Shown piece after piece: positions 15,290-46,451 of a DNA stretch of 64,000 nucleotides. Position numbers and translations under genes: made by a program. Origin of the DNA: Amoebidium appalachense (Eukaryota > Ichthyosporea); NCBI GenBank assembly GCA_963693365.1, contig CAVNZM010000006.1:2294001-2358000 (forward strand). Direction: 5' to 3'. The notes below the pieces were generated by a model that saw nothing but the letters and a program-made list of their open reading frames with translations, searched no databases and was not told the origin of the DNA. The stretch's first letter is position 1. The number at the start of each line of letters is the position of its first letter.

Positions 15290-16940
15290 TTGTTGACCAC
15301 CCCTCCCCCCCCTCCTCCCCCCCCCCCCTCCCCCCCCCCCCCCCCCTCCCCCTTTGCCGTGATCACCCTTTTGCTTAAATTACCCCTTTACCTAAACCTT
15401 CCGTTTGTCTATTCCACACCTTTGCACCACACATTTGCCTATACAACTTTGCATCATATAACCACAAATTTGCCTTTATCAGAATTTGCGCACAAATCTT
15501 CGTCTATCACATGTGCACCCCCACCTAAACTGCTCTGTGGCACCTGCGCAGCTACATGTGGCGCAAACGCCAAAAGCATTATCCTATGCATGTGAATGGG
15601 CCAACCTAGTGCTAGGATTGACTGTGGTTCTAGGAGTGATCTACTGGCCTGCTCATGGTATCATAGCCCCTTAGCTAACTGTGCAAAATGCGCTGTTTTT
15701 GTGAAGCATTTTGCTTATATAATTGGAGTCATGTTCCGCATAATTTTGTTCCACGCAAGCACACACACACGCACACGCATGCACCTGCACTCACACGCAT
15801 ATGTACACGCACACGCACATGCACACACACGCACACGCACACGCACACAGTCACACACGCACAAGCACACAAGCACACGTGGGCGCACACATACAGACGC
15901 ACACACAGTTCACACACACACGACGATTACACACGTGTGTACACACAGGCACACACACACACACACACATACACACACACACACACACACACAGACCGGC
16001 ACACACACACAAAGTTGACAGTTTATCGGGACTAAACTAAACTTGAGGGACGTGCACACACACCCATGAACTCCGAACATGCAACTGAATGCATGGTTGG
16101 GTAGGGTGGGCTGGGTGCGCCGTGGCCATGTCTGTACATGTGTGTGTGTTTATGTGTGTGCGTGTGTGTCAAAACGGTGAGAGGTGGATGGCCTCTACCG
16201 AGTCTGGGTGATAGAGTGCATGTGCTTGGGAGGTGAGCAGGCCGTTCAGAGGGAGCCACAGCTTTACAAAAGGACGTACACAAGTGCATGCTATCACAGG
16301 ATACATCCGGGCTTACGTGCAACAACACAGGAAACCCATGGTCGTATGACACACCATCATGATATGGAAAAGTTTACTCCTGGTATCTCCCCGCCCACCT
16401 CCACTAACACATACGGCACACACACGGGACCTGCCTGCCGAGACAACAAACCCTTTGTGACACATACATGCCCCAATCGGGATTTACACCTAAATACGGC
16501 AGGCCTAATCAGGCCCACCGACCACACATTCATGTACAAACGTTCTTTAGTCTATTACTGACACCTACACATACAGAAAGCCGTTTATGGTGTGCACCCG
16601 TGGTCTTATGTGTGTGGTGTGCACAGGTTATGGGGGAGAGGAAGAGCATACTATCCCTGTCTGCCCGTTCATTCGATGCATCACGACTACGTCCACAACA
16701 GTCACACCAAAGTCTACTCAAAATGCAAATATATTCGTTATTTACTGCGGCACTTAGCTTATCTAGCAGTACATATTTCACAACAACCTACCATTATCGA
16801 AATTCATGAACATCTACGATTCATGCTGTACAAACCTACAAACCTACATATTGACTAAGTTGACCGGCCCAATCCTCCATATGTATATATGCCAACACTA
16901 CAAGCAGGCCCAGGCCCATTACCATATTAGGGCAATCCTA
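15290..16940. other. Intergenic region before the arrestin 3' end
   Basis: Contains a C-rich block (15300-15355) and CA-rich sequence (15760-16010). I see no supported gene; open frames over 16184-16560 show no recognisable domain. Confidence 0.5.
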
Positions 16941-17674
16941 TTAGTGAGCACCAATAGCAGATGGGGGAATGCGCAGGCCAACCGCCTCATCAAAGGTGGG
17001 CAGGCCCTCCTCCTCCTCGTCTGTGTGCTGCAGACTGATGGTCGCTGGATGTTCGTTCGGGTCAGACATTTCTTCGCTATCTTCTTTCATGGATAATTTC
17101 GACCGGAAGCTAAATTCGAGGGGGAAAGCAGGCAGACCCAAAGAGTTTCTCCTGCTTGCTGGGTTGCTTGGACCCCTGCTCGTTGGGTGGGCAGTAGGCA
17201 GGGGCAGATTCTGCATACTGCGCGACGCAAGGGCATTTGTGGGTTTTAGCAGCCCCGCGGGCTTAAGGATATTTTGCAAAGACCCCCGGCGCGCACTGCG
17301 CAAAGTTGGCATCTGCACACCAATTCCTGTATTGAAATCACCAGAAATACTGCCAAATACGGAGTCCACCGAGTCACGCCTTAGGCTTGTGTACGAATTG
17401 ACGGAAAGTTTTGGAATGTCCACGTACGATGGGGGTTCTTCGATCAGGGGGAACACTTTCAGTGCCTCCTCAATAGCGTCCTCAGACACCCCAGACTCCA
17501 ACGCCTCTGAGCGTGCATTTTCGAGCGAAAAGGGAATGTTGAGTGTGAAGTTGCGGCCACCCACCACCGTGCCCTTTAGCCGTACAATATAGTGCACTGT
17601 GGAGAGAAAATAGCCGTCAGCTATGCCCATACACAATACAACGTTTATTCAAAACCAACACCAAAACAAAAACC

Positions 17675-17720
<46 letters not shown>

Positions 17721-17841
17721 AACACACACACACACACATAAAAAAAAAAATTAAAAAAAGAGGGAAAGAGAGAGAGAGAGCGACAACAGCTATCAAGCTC
17801 CCACACTTAAGAAAAGCGAAACATAGAATATGTATGCAGCC

Positions 17842-17893
<52 letters not shown>

Positions 17894-19283
17894 AGAAGAT
17901 GAAGAAAAGAGGAACAAGAAAAATCGCGCACACACACCTGACACGCAAAGGCCCTTCTCGGTCTCGTCCAGCTGCACGGTAGGCACCAGCACCTTCTCCT
18001 TCCTCCCCTCTGCCCCCTGCACGGTCTGTGTGGCGCAGTGCTCCTCATCGTCTATGCGGGGCATCATCATGAACGACTTCTCCATGATCTTGCCCCCCAG
18101 CCCACCGTTCACGTCTGACCATGTCCACGTACGTGCGTCGTGTTTGCACGTGTCCAGCTGGTACTCCTCACGAACAAGGACCTTGCCCTGTGGGATGGGG
18201 GGTAAATAAACCAGAGCCTAGGAATAATAAAGGGTAGGCCTCAAAGAAACGGTTGCCAATAAGCACTTTTGCACAGCAGCCACAGCAGTCTGCTTCGTGT
18301 ATAGACGTGCCTGCTTGCTTTAATAGTTCGCCAACACAACGCACACACACACAAAAAGAAAAAAGGAAAAAACGTCCCTCGCGCACAGTTAAGTTTCTGT
18401 GTAACGAGTGCCCCGGTATAGTTACTTCTGTGCTACTACAAGATCTCTACCCCTTCCCCGCCCCCTCCGCCTCCCCTCCCCCCCCCCCCCCCCCCCCCCC
18501 CTCAACCCAGCGCGACAGATGGAGGACTACGCGCGACATGCAAAATTCTTGCGACAAGAAAAACGACAAACCAGCAATACACACCTTGCTGGTGACCTTG
18601 ACTGTTTGGTACACGTGTGCCTTCATCCTCTTCAGATACAACTTGCTCTCCCGTGGCTGGTGCACAACCACCCGCACCTGCACGGGCTCACCCGGGCTGA
18701 CCACGTCCTTACTCAACAGTCCCTCCACGCGCAGGGTCTGGTCTCCCCTCAACCCACGTCTCTCTACCTGCGCCTTGGGCATGTGTCCCGGAATCGAGTA
18801 GTAAAGATTGGCCTTTCTGAATCCGGCCACTGCAAGTGTTTGGTCCACACGTTTGCCACGCTGCAAAAACCTTACGTCCCAAACCACATAGCAATCACGC
18901 TCACTGAAACTGGCCGGCATATTCTCGGGCAGGTTAAAAGCAATGCGCACGTCTGTATCGCCCATAGGCACAACGAAAAACTCCTGGTGCTCGGGCCCAG
19001 GTGTTTTGTGGTAGCGGTAGATCGTGTGGCTGACTGGTTTGTTGGAGGATGTGCCGCGCATAATCAAGCGGCACAACAGTGCGACGTAGACGGGGGGAAG
19101 GACTGTTTCCTTCTCACAGTGAATCTTCAATGTGCCCTCTACCTTGTCATTGTCATAGTATGTATTGCGGTCTAGCACGAGCGAAAACTTGGGCCTGTAC
19201 CCTGGAGGGCTAATGGTTGGTGTGGCTGTACCTGCGGGCGCTGAGGCCGCAGGAGCAGCCGTGACTGGTAGGCTACCGGACAT
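16941..19283 (-). CDS. Alpha-arrestin (ARRDC-like) protein
   Basis: Three exons on the minus strand, 18585-19283, 17938-18187 and 16941-17596, join in phase to 534 residues (stop TAA). A Pro/Ala-rich leader of about 30 residues precedes the arrestin N domain (FSLVLDRNTYYDNDKVEGTL, typical first strands). The C domain starts near residue 185 (LYYSIPG) and ends near 340 (NFTLNIPFSLE). The tail of about 190 residues is Ser-rich and has a PPSY motif (about 371-374) and LPTFDEA near the end. These are PPxY-type sites that in alpha-arrestins recruit NEDD4-family ubiquitin ligases to membrane cargo. Introns are 397 and 341 nt, with GTGTGT donors and CCCACAG/TCCACAG acceptors. No frame damage is seen. 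Alpha rather than visual/beta-arrestin is inferred from the PPxY tail. Confidence 0.85.
17597..17937 (-). repeat. Arrestin intron 2 with (CA)n and a ~48-base poly-A run
   Basis: On the plus strand, (CA)n lies at 17669-17739 and about 48 A at 17843-17890. In the sense transcript these are a (GU)n and a poly-U tract upstream of the acceptor. Confidence 0.85.
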
Positions 19284-20367
19284 GTTGTCCTATGAATATA
19301 GAAAAAGATGTATATGAATGTTTGGGTGCTAACCTGCAAAACAAGTAGAGTGTGTATTTATTTCTGTGTCAGACTCTGATAAGTTTCAAGCACTTGTAAG
19401 TGCCTTATCGTATAACCGTTTATCCTCACGGACACATACCTGTGTGATTTATATCCAATCTTATGGAGCCAAGCAAATATAACAATGACCAATGGACGTC
19501 CAAATGTTGAATAACGAAACCTAAAAAAAAATAGGACGTACTAAAACCCAGTAAGGAAAAATTAGGTAGCAAAACATATTTTCTGGCTTATATATAGCCC
19601 TCTGGCGTCACCGTGTCAATAAAAGTATCTACTGTTTCACCAGTCAATGCATTCTCATCAATCGTTCTTGTGGATGAAGATGGGGAAGATGAAACATTTT
19701 AGCCAATCAAAATTGCAGAAGCTATCAGCATGTCCCAGAATGATTAGGAGTTAGGCTTTCGATATACTCGGCCCCCCCAGGCAGGTGTAACCTCTAAGGC
19801 GATGTTTTTATTTAGAATATAGACAGTTTGCAGCGGGCCTTCATTTTTTAACCTGTGTTCGAAGCCCTAAATCAGCCAAAAACGGTTGATTTAGCATTGC
19901 CATAAAGTTGCAAATACAAATTATATTGATTTTATGAGTTGCACGATTGTAAGCCTTCCGGAATGTGTCGAAATTGAAAATTGTCCGGGGGCTGACCCCG
20001 GCATCATTCACCCCGCCCAAGAACCGCAAAATGTAGGCATGTAGAAAGTGAAGGAAGTTTCAACTGTTGTTTTTATAGTGCTGCGATACTTCAGCCCACA
20101 AATTTATTATTTATCAAATTGATTGATGCAGCCTGCAAGCTGCAGCCCTGTCAGCGCCGGCAAAACAAGCTCTCGGTAGCGTCCGTTGTGATCGGATAAA
20201 CGTTTGGCATTATTCTTTGTCACCCTAGACCACCAAGCTTGCCTTGTCTATTTTGTGGTATGTAGTACTGGGAGTGCCTGAGTTCAATAGTACACACACG
20301 TGTATACATACACACACATACAAATATATACAGACATACACATGACATGCATGCATAAAGGTAACTA

Positions 20368-20652
20368 TTAGCAGTAATGAATCATCAAAAGTGCAAATAT
20401 ATAAAGAAAACTATTTAGGATCCCGCGGCTATCTATTTTCAGGAACGGTTCCATTCTTCTATATCGTTCGCGACTGACGCGTACTGACGGTGTCACGCGC
20501 CATCTCATTGGCTCGTCGACGTCCTGGCAGTCTTCTCTTCGCAGCCTTCCTTCTTCGAATTCGCAGCATGCAATCACGTCGCGTACACAGATAAACATTG
20601 TCATTACTAGCGAGACATTTCTGCTGAGGCAGGAAGGAAAATGAGGCACCAC
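20368..20652 (-). CDS. Unrecognised open frame
   Basis: A 94-residue frame with balanced composition and a charged middle section (DEPMRWRVTPSVRVSRERYR). The pattern of Arg and Ser before a hydrophobic Leu block vaguely recalls the leader of Harbinger-type transposases, but there are no catalytic residues or splice-linked neighbours. It may be chance. Confidence 0.18.
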   Translation of the reverse strand: MVPHFPSCLSRNVSLVMTMFICVRDVIACCEFEEGRLRREDCQDVDEPMRWRVTPSVRVSRERYRRMEPFLKIDSRGILNSFLYIFALLMIHYC

Positions 20653-22288
20653 CTCAGTAGGTGGTAGCGTTCGCGAAGTTCAAGTTGATAAAAAAAGCTC
20701 CCCAGAGTGGCTATGTACTTTTGTCCCGGCTCTAAGTCTCAGACTCAAATTTAATTAAACTTGCAAGTTGCCAGCCGACGCCTGACTCCTTCAGCTGAGC
20801 GACTGTGATAGGCAACCCATTGAAAATTAAAACAGCTAATGCGAATAAAAAAGCAAAGCCACAACCTACAAACGTGTTGCTTCGGCCACAAAATGTACAG
20901 ACACGCATGCGCACGTGCACAGGGATAGACGCATATACACGTGATTCGTGATGCATGCAGACACGTTTGAAGCTAGTGAGGGGAGTGGAAAGAGAAGCAT
21001 GCATGGATGGTCTCTGCCACTTGTGTTGCCAACTGGGAAACTGAGCTACTACAGCTAAAGTTTCCGACGCTTTCTCTTGGTGTAATGCGCATATATGTGA
21101 CCCGTTGCACCAGCCAAAAAATAACATGTGGGACTACATAAAAAATATTTCGTTTCGAACTAGAGCTCACTGGAGTCCGTGATTGTGAGCACCTTCCCCC
21201 TTTCTCCTCTCCATCCCCCCCTCCCCCCCTCCCCCCCCCCCCCCCCCGCCCCCTCCACCCCCCTGTCCCCCAGCTCATACACGTATGAGGAAGGCAATTT
21301 CCTTTCGTCCCGACCAATCCTCTTTCACCACCCTAATTGCCCCCCCCCCCCCCCCCCCCCCCCCGCCCCCTCCCCACCCCACCTCCCGCCCCACCTCCCC
21401 CCATACTATGCCATCCTCCCTTCGGTATGTAACCTACGTTTGTAGCACGTAAGCCTTAAACCGGCTCGGACAAGGCAAACACACTGGGTCTCCGCTCTCT
21501 CCCCACCCCTGTCCACCTGTGGTGGTTCTCAACGAAGCACCGCCTGCCATGTGAGCGGGGACCAACTCCCCTCCGGACCCCATTAAACACATGCGTAATT
21601 TATCTCCCAAAACCCCCCTCCCTCCCACACACACATGCTTTTCTTACCTTCTCAACCCCACTTCTTCCCAGTGACACACATGCTTGCTTTCCTTACCTTC
21701 CTAACCTGCCTACTCCCAAGTCGCACACAAGCTTGCTTTTCTTGCCCCCCCCCCCCCCCCTCCCCCCCCCCCCCCCCACACACACACGCTTGCTTTCTAG
21801 CAGCCACAACTCCTCTGCTCCTCACACACGCTTGCTTTTCTTACCGCCCAAACGGCCAGGACTCCGCGTGCCCAACTCTATGCTGGCTCGGTTGCCCGGA
21901 ACCGGCGGTGACACGTGTGGCTGGTGATGGTGCTTCCACCAGGGTGTAGCCTAGGTTGCATAAACTTAATACTCAGGCTGGCAAGCACCGGCACAGGTTT
22001 TACTAGATGAATCAGACTCTCGGAGTCTCGCGGGGGGAGGGGAGAGAGGGGAGCGAGGGGGCGGGGGGGACCGGGGGGAGGGGGGGGGTAAAACTACTGC
22101 CTGGGATGGAGATCTAGAAAGGTGTGTGGGTTTGTGGTGGAGCCCGGGGGACGGGGATCATCGGAGAATGGGGGGGGTTGGGTTTGGGCTTGGTGGGTAG
22201 GGGGGAGGGGGGAGGAGGGGATGGGATCGGGGGGATGACCTAGAGGAGCATTGGGGATGTGCGGGTATCCGATGGGTGTGCGTCGGGG

Positions 22289-22324
22289 CGGGGAGGGGGG
22301 GGGGGGGGGGGGGGAGGGGGGGGG

Positions 22325-22362
<38 letters not shown>

Positions 22363-22398
22363 GTGGAGGGGGGGGGGAGGGGGGGGGGGGGGGGGGGC
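22289..22398. repeat. Poly-G dominated block
   Basis: About 110 bases almost entirely G with isolated A and T. Confidence 0.9.
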
Positions 22399-22980
22399 GG
22401 TGGAAGGTGAAGGAGGGGCCTGGGGCGTTGATCTTTTTTCATGTCATGCAAACTCCTGAAAAAAAACCAATAGTGGAAAAAATCAATAGTAGGTAATAGT
22501 CATTTGACTTCGGAAGCCTGGGACAGTGTCAGAAAGCAGAAGGTGAAACACTGTCAGGCAGGAAAAGGCTAGACCGAGTTTTGTTTGTACAGTTAGGGTT
22601 GCCTGCATTCCCGTGTACGTGCACATGAGGTCAGAGAATTGGTATGTCTCCAGCGCCTTGCAGGTTTCCGGGCTTCTGTGTGCGTAGGCTGCACGGTGCG
22701 TGGCCTGCATGCACGACGTGTCGGTCTGCCGGGTCGACGTCACCGTGCAGCGCAAAACTAAGGGATCCGGATAACAGAGGCCCCGCATAACAGTTTTTTC
22801 AAGCGAATATCACGAAATTCCCGCCATTTTTCGACTCGCGACCGATGATTGGCTCCTGGTCACTGCCACCTCGTGGCTCAGCGGATGAGTCAGACTCAGC
22901 ACTGCTTTCCTGCCTAGTGGTAGCACTACTCTGCAACCCTTCTGTTTTTCCCGCCTCACTGTGACCTCAGCGCACACACG

Positions 22981-32561
<9,581 letters not shown>

Positions 32562-33313
32562 GCGCCACTGCGTGTAAACGGGGTGTGGTTGAATGCTTGG
32601 TTCTTTTTCCCAAGTGTTTGTCTGAACATTTGTTCTTTAGTGTGCTCGACCCATGTTGGCAATGGCTTCCTCCTCTTCCCTGTTTTCGGTTTTTCCCTCT
32701 CCCTCTTGCTTTCTCTTTCTTTTTCTCCTTCCTTTTCTCTCTCGCCATCCACACCTTTCTACATACTATGTCTATTGTCCTGGGGAGTGGGGACCCGTTG
32801 TTAGTATTAGAGATATCCGTAACATGTATGGGTAATATCAATAACAGAGATGGTGCCCAGGGACCATGTGTGGCGCACTGTGTTACGCGGTCCAGCATTG
32901 TAGTTGTACGTGGTCACCCCGACCAGAAAAGGCACAGCACACACGCCATGCTGCACGATAATTTGTATGTAAATATCTCTCGTTTCTGTGGGAGTTCTTG
33001 ATGATTCGTGCATTGAGTAAATAACGGTCTGTTGCAGTACAGGTACTGCAGCTGTTGACCCACAGATGAGGGTGGTGGCCCACTTGAAGAGAGCACATGT
33101 GTACATGTACACCATGTACTCTACACATGGCACCAACACACGAACACCTTCTCTGCCGCGGTGCTAATTGGTGTCCTATATGTGTCTAATATTCGCTCAG
33201 TCCGAATTCGAAACACACCGGTGTCACTTGAGTCTATGTTCTTGTTTAAATGCATATGTGCCCGCTCTATCCGGATCCTGCCAACAACAGCAGGCGAAAA
33301 GCATTGTTCATTT

Positions 33314-33450
33314 TTAGAAGCTATCTTCTGATACTTCCTTCAAGTCCCCGTTCACGAGCTTTGCATCATCACCCCCTATTCCCACACAGTTGATATATGC
33401 CTGCGCGCGTGCAGCTGCATCCCTTTTCTGCCAATTGAGCAAGATCTTGT
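33314..33450 (-). CDS. Possible terminal exon of an unknown minus-strand gene
   Basis: Minus-strand frame with balanced, charged composition (WQKRDAAARAQAYIN, then DDAKLVNGDLKEVSEDSF and stop). Upstream of it the frame becomes low quality. It could be the last exon of a gene or a chance frame; no domain is recognised. Confidence 0.22.
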
Positions 33451-34048
33451 TCGTGCACGTACAACTTACCGGGTACCAGTCGCAAACACGCAGTGTAGGC
33501 ACATATTGCCGTGTTGAGCACGTGCACGCACGAGTCACTGCACACCAGCACGCACACACGCTCGCAGGGAAGCTCGCAAAACTCCAAGCTCCAAAGGTTT
33601 CCAGTTCTTCATGATCAGGGCCTTATAGGCTTCCTCATGATCAGGCTTAGTTTTGCACGTAGCCGCCGGCCGGAAAGCCGCCGATCTCCTGAGAACCAAC
33701 CGTAGCTGAACCTGTCATGGCAACAAATGTTACCGTATTTTATGCTTCAAAACCCCAGCCATGAACCGTAGCTAAAACTCTGTACAAAATGTATTATAAT
33801 CTTTGGCATTACAAAAAGCCATCTTCTGATTCCAAAAACCATTATGTACACTTCTAAAGTCACAAATCACTGTCACATCACTCACATGTCAACCGTTGAA
33901 TTTTGAAAAAATGTAAATCCCTTTCTTTATTCAAGCCCCCACCTGAAGAGGTTTTAGGGGAACACAGTGATGCGCTGTAAGCCAATCTGTGTTGACTATA
34001 GATGCAGTTCCAGCCAATCAAATGGAGCAAGAGTTTTTTCTGAGGTTT

Positions 34049-34133
34049 TCATGTAGTGGCCCGGTGTAAACCCCTCAACAACACTCGGCAAAAAAAAAAA
34101 AAAAAAAAGGAAAAAGACAGCCGGGCCTACATG
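34049..34133. repeat. Stem-loop with poly-A loop
   Basis: CATGTAGTGGCCCGG (34049-34063) is complementary to CCGGGCCTACATG (34121-34133) apart from two extra bases. The loop contains 18 A residues. The layout resembles the left hairpin of the 26304-27028 element. Confidence 0.6.
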
Positions 34134-35519
34134 TACATACGTAAAAAGATCTTCCTCCCAACTGTTTGTTATGCATATGGCTAGGTTTCGTGGGTGCCTG
34201 CTTCCAATTCTGTTCCGAAAAAGGAGCTTTGCCCGGCCCGTATTAGTGAATAGTGGATGTTCATAAGTGTCGTCTAAGAATTATAGTGGTGTGCTGGATC
34301 GAAGGGCTGCAGCGAGAGAGTGTTTGGTGCTCCATAACCGAAGAGGGAGAGAGTGCCTAACATCTGAAATGGTAAGAGGTGTTTGGTAAAGTGGTGGGGT
34401 TTTGCTACATAGGAGCTTTTGGTTGAGGTGGAGGGGTGAAAGGACCAGAGCAAGGAGTTATGGGGTGAGAGGGTTGTCAAGGGACTATTTGTAGTTTGGT
34501 TGATACGTGACGAATTAGTGGAAAGGCAGGTTTGATTTGCTAAGGGCAGCAGAGAGAGAAACATGCTCAGACTGGAAAGGATATCCTGGCACGTGTCTGA
34601 ACGAGAAGTCCAACTCTTGAAGAAGCCACGTGGGCAAAGCATGGGTTTGGAGACGGAAGTCCGAGGAAAGCTGATATGAGGGTTTGTGTGTTTAGGCGGG
34701 GGGGGGGGGGGGGGGGGGGGGGAGGGGAGGTAGGTTGCTTTGTGCAACTTGGAATGTCCAAGGCTGAGTGGCGGGAGGGGAGGGTGGTTGTTGGGTGAGG
34801 GGTGGCCCTGAATAGGCAGGAGAAGCTGGGGGAGGGGAAGGAGGTGAAAGGAAAGAACGGTGCACCCTGTGGCGGGCGGGTGGGCGCCAAGGGAGGAATG
34901 GAGAGGGAGGGGGGGGGGGGGAAGGAGAGGGTGGGAGGAGAGGGTAGGGAGGGGGAGGAAGAGGGGAAGGGGTGGAAGGAGGCAGGGAGGGAGGGAGGGA
35001 AATGTGCAACCAAGAGCAAAAAAACCTGAAGGAGTTTGTGGAAGGCTTTGTAGCTCCCCCTTTCCCCCCCCCCACCCCCCACCCCCTCCCCCCACCTTCG
35101 AGCGCAATTCTCCTAGTTTCTGTTACTCGCCTCTCCTCATCTCCCTCCTGCTTCTCTCTGTTTCTCTCGCTCCTGCAAACCTCTCGCTCTCTCCTCCCCC
35201 CCCCCCCCCCCCCCCCCCCCACCCACCACCACCACACACACACACACACCTGCACACCCTCCTTCAGCAGACCATTTTACACGGTGTACCCTACTAGGTT
35301 GCCGATTGTGTTTTTCTTGTAAGGACGGGGTATGGATAACGTGTGCTCTGTTTCAAAGCTGCACTGGGAACGCCCCTGTGTGTGTGTATGTAATAGGCGG
35401 GGGAGGGGGGGGGGGGGGGGGGAGGGGGTGGGGGGGTGATATAGTGACTGCTCCCCAGTGCTTTGTGCTTGTGTGGTGTGTGTTGGAGGGGGAGGCAGGG
35501 AGAGGGGACTCATGAGACC

Positions 35520-44148
<8,629 letters not shown>

Positions 44149-44627
44149 ATGGCGGGCCCTCATGGGGGGAAATGGCGTGTGGGCAAAGTATGTGGATTGC
44201 ACCACGGTATGTTTACCGATGGAAAAAAGGTGGCGGACAAGTGGCACCCTCTCTTCTCACATGTGTGGTTGAGTAGAAAGAATTGAAGTTCCTCCATTAC
44301 TCTTTTCCTTCGGAGGGCCAGGGAGGAACGATAGGCATACCTCACCACTTGCCCTCCGCCCATCATGTTAAAACCATACAAGTAGATGGCACAATTCAAT
44401 GGTGACTGGTAAGAAGGTGAATTTACTGTGACACAGGTTTGCGAATGTCGTAGTGGTAGTTACTTTGCAGAAAGCCATTTGTTTTGCCAGCATGAATGCA
44501 TCGCATCGTACAGAAGGTCTGAACGAATAATGGGACATGGTGTGGGTGTGGGTGTGGGTGTAGGTGTGGGTGTGTGCGCGTGTGTGCGCGTGTGTGTTGG
44601 TGACAGAGAGGGGAAGGAGGGGAGGGT

Positions 44628-44662
<35 letters not shown>

Positions 44663-44835
44663 GGAAGGGACTGAGAGATCTTGTGAGCAATGCCATGGCC
44701 ATCCATCCGTCTTGAACAGTACAGCCTTTCAGTTGCAGTTGTATGTCAGGGACCTTTTGCACTTCCAGGCACAAGGCCCGAGGGGTATGACGCACGTAGC
44801 AATATAATAAAGACCATCATGTGCATGCACAGCCA
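44149..44835. other. Region after the BORCS5-like gene
   Basis: Presumed 3' flank with a GTGTGG repeat (44540-44600) and poly-G (44630-44661). AATAAAG at 44807 could be a polyadenylation signal but is far from the stop. No gene is seen. Confidence 0.4.
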
Positions 44836-44906
44836 AGTCACTAGAACTCACGGTGTTTACGGATATATGATCATCGCAAGTATGGCTGTGCACATCTTGG
44901 CCCGGT
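44836..44906 (+). repeat. 71-bp direct repeat, copy 1
   Basis: AGTCACTAGAACTCACGGTG through CACATCTTGGCCCGGT, identical as far as I can read to 46067-46137. Confidence 0.92.
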
Positions 44907-45065
44907 GACACTTGGGTACGCACTGTACCGCCACGTCAGGTGCAGAATAGGCCCCTGCAAAAAAATCCCGCATATCTTTTGATGTTCAGGGGCCGATTCG
45001 ATAGATGACATATCTCGTGATATTCAGGGGCTAGGCAGGATATATCAACTCATATTCAGATGGAC

Positions 45066-45211
45066 CAAAAAATGATGTCATAAATATCTCGGTCAAGGGC
45101 AAGCCTGAGGCTGTTGACAGCTTTGTGGCCGCTGTCAAGCGCCTTCGTGAACGGTTTGCATATGACTCCTCTACCTTACGACGCCGCTTTCTCTGCTCGT
45201 CGTTGAGCTGA
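45066..45211 (+). CDS. Possible coding fragment
   Basis: Plus-strand frame reading KGKPEAVDSFVAAVKRLRER, then FAYDSSTLRRRF, ending in TGA at 45209. Charged and amphipathic, unlike surrounding sequence. It may belong to the SWIM/CCHC gene or to the segment between the 71-bp repeats; no domain is recognised. A minus-strand frame of 86 residues (45171-45431) overlaps its end and is also unassigned. Confidence 0.25.
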
Positions 45212-46066
45212 CTCTCGGGTTGCGCTTATTCAAATTCAGCTCGCGTGCGCGCTGCAGCTGTAGCTCCTTTTTTCGCTTTTGAGGTAGTCCCTTTTCGTTA
45301 CCCCGTAGCAGGTTGGTTGTATCGCGAAGGTGATTGTCAAAAGCGTTCTCTCGTGCGTCTGTGTGCGGAGCATGTTTAGGCACATTTTCCTCCCGTTCAC
45401 CGCCATTTTCGGTGTCTGGGTTCATAGACATCCTCTTGCTCGTCGTTGCCTATTGTTCCTAGAAACCCAAGCCCTAGAAGTTCTTCCGATACTGCCAGAA
45501 GTTCTCGGTCTCGCTCTACATCCATTTTCAAGCCCCGTTTGGTGCACAACAGCACCTCCTAAACGTCCGGAGCTAAGCTAAACATGTGGCGTTTGTTCCC
45601 TTTCCTAAGTCACACTCCGGCAGACACTCCGGCATTTGGAGTTAGGTGTGGCACGTTAGGTCCGAACACAGACAGAGCAACGAGCGTGCCCACTGTCCAG
45701 GCTGCACAGCGCTGATTGGATTATGTACGCGCCTTTTTCTATAATCCAATGACAAAGTTTTTCTAAAGGTGGGTAATGATAATGCGCCATTCCGCTCCGG
45801 TCACACTTCAAAGCTTCGTATGACGTGGTTTCTGCCTATGGCATCCGAGTTTAGACTAATGATAAAAATTGTCTTAGATGCAAACATGATACATATTTTT
45901 CTGCTATCTTTGGCATTTCTGTGAGCGTACACACCTAAGGTTTTGAACGATAGAAGCAACTGATACTCATAATCAACCATAACACGCACTCTCTTGGAAT
46001 GCCGGCGCGGATGCATATGCCATATTTAGCAGTCGACCTTCCTTCGTATAGACCCGCCTCCCCTCG

Positions 46067-46137
46067 AGTCACTAGAACTCACGGTGTTTACGGATATATG
46101 ATCATCGCAAGTATGGCTGTGCACATCTTGGCCCGGT
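46067..46137 (+). repeat. 71-bp direct repeat, copy 2
   Basis: Second copy, 1,231 bases downstream of the first, in the same orientation. It runs into the zinc-ribbon-like frame of the next gene. Confidence 0.92.
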
Positions 46138-46451
46138 CATATGCAAACCGTACCACGAGTTTCCGACTCTGCTTCGACTGCTACGAATTGCTGGCACAGA
46201 GTACGAAGTATTGCTTTGGTTGCCAACTTGACCAAGTTCTGCAGCAAAAGCAGGAAACCGATCGCAGGTATCGCATGCACAAGCCGGTACATAGTTGAAG
46301 TCTGCACTGGTAACCTGCCGTTGCCAAAGGAGCAGCGCGAGATGATATCACTGGTTGCGGCTGCGGAGGAGAGAGCTAGCCCAGCGGCAGGAGCTTATAG
46401 CCGGCGCATTTTTCTTGTCAAGGGCAGAAACCCAAGAGGCCCCGATCGACG

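Larger units (their letters stand above)
19284..22980. other. Divergent intergenic region between arrestin and gamma-glutamyl phosphate reductase
   Basis: AT-richer DNA with C-rich blocks (21197-21260, 21340-21400, 21745-21777) and G-rich blocks (22030-22090, 22290-22398). Promoters of the two divergent genes must lie here, but I see no TATA or other motif I can support. A minus-strand frame at 20368-20652 is mentioned separately. Confidence 0.5.
32562..35519. other. Intergenic region between the reductase and BORCS5-like genes
   Basis: Mostly ordinary sequence with AT-rich, TC-rich (32690-32760) and G-rich (34698-34722, 34910-35010) parts and a stem-loop at 34049-34133. One possible coding scrap on the minus strand is listed separately. 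No complete gene is seen. Confidence 0.5.
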
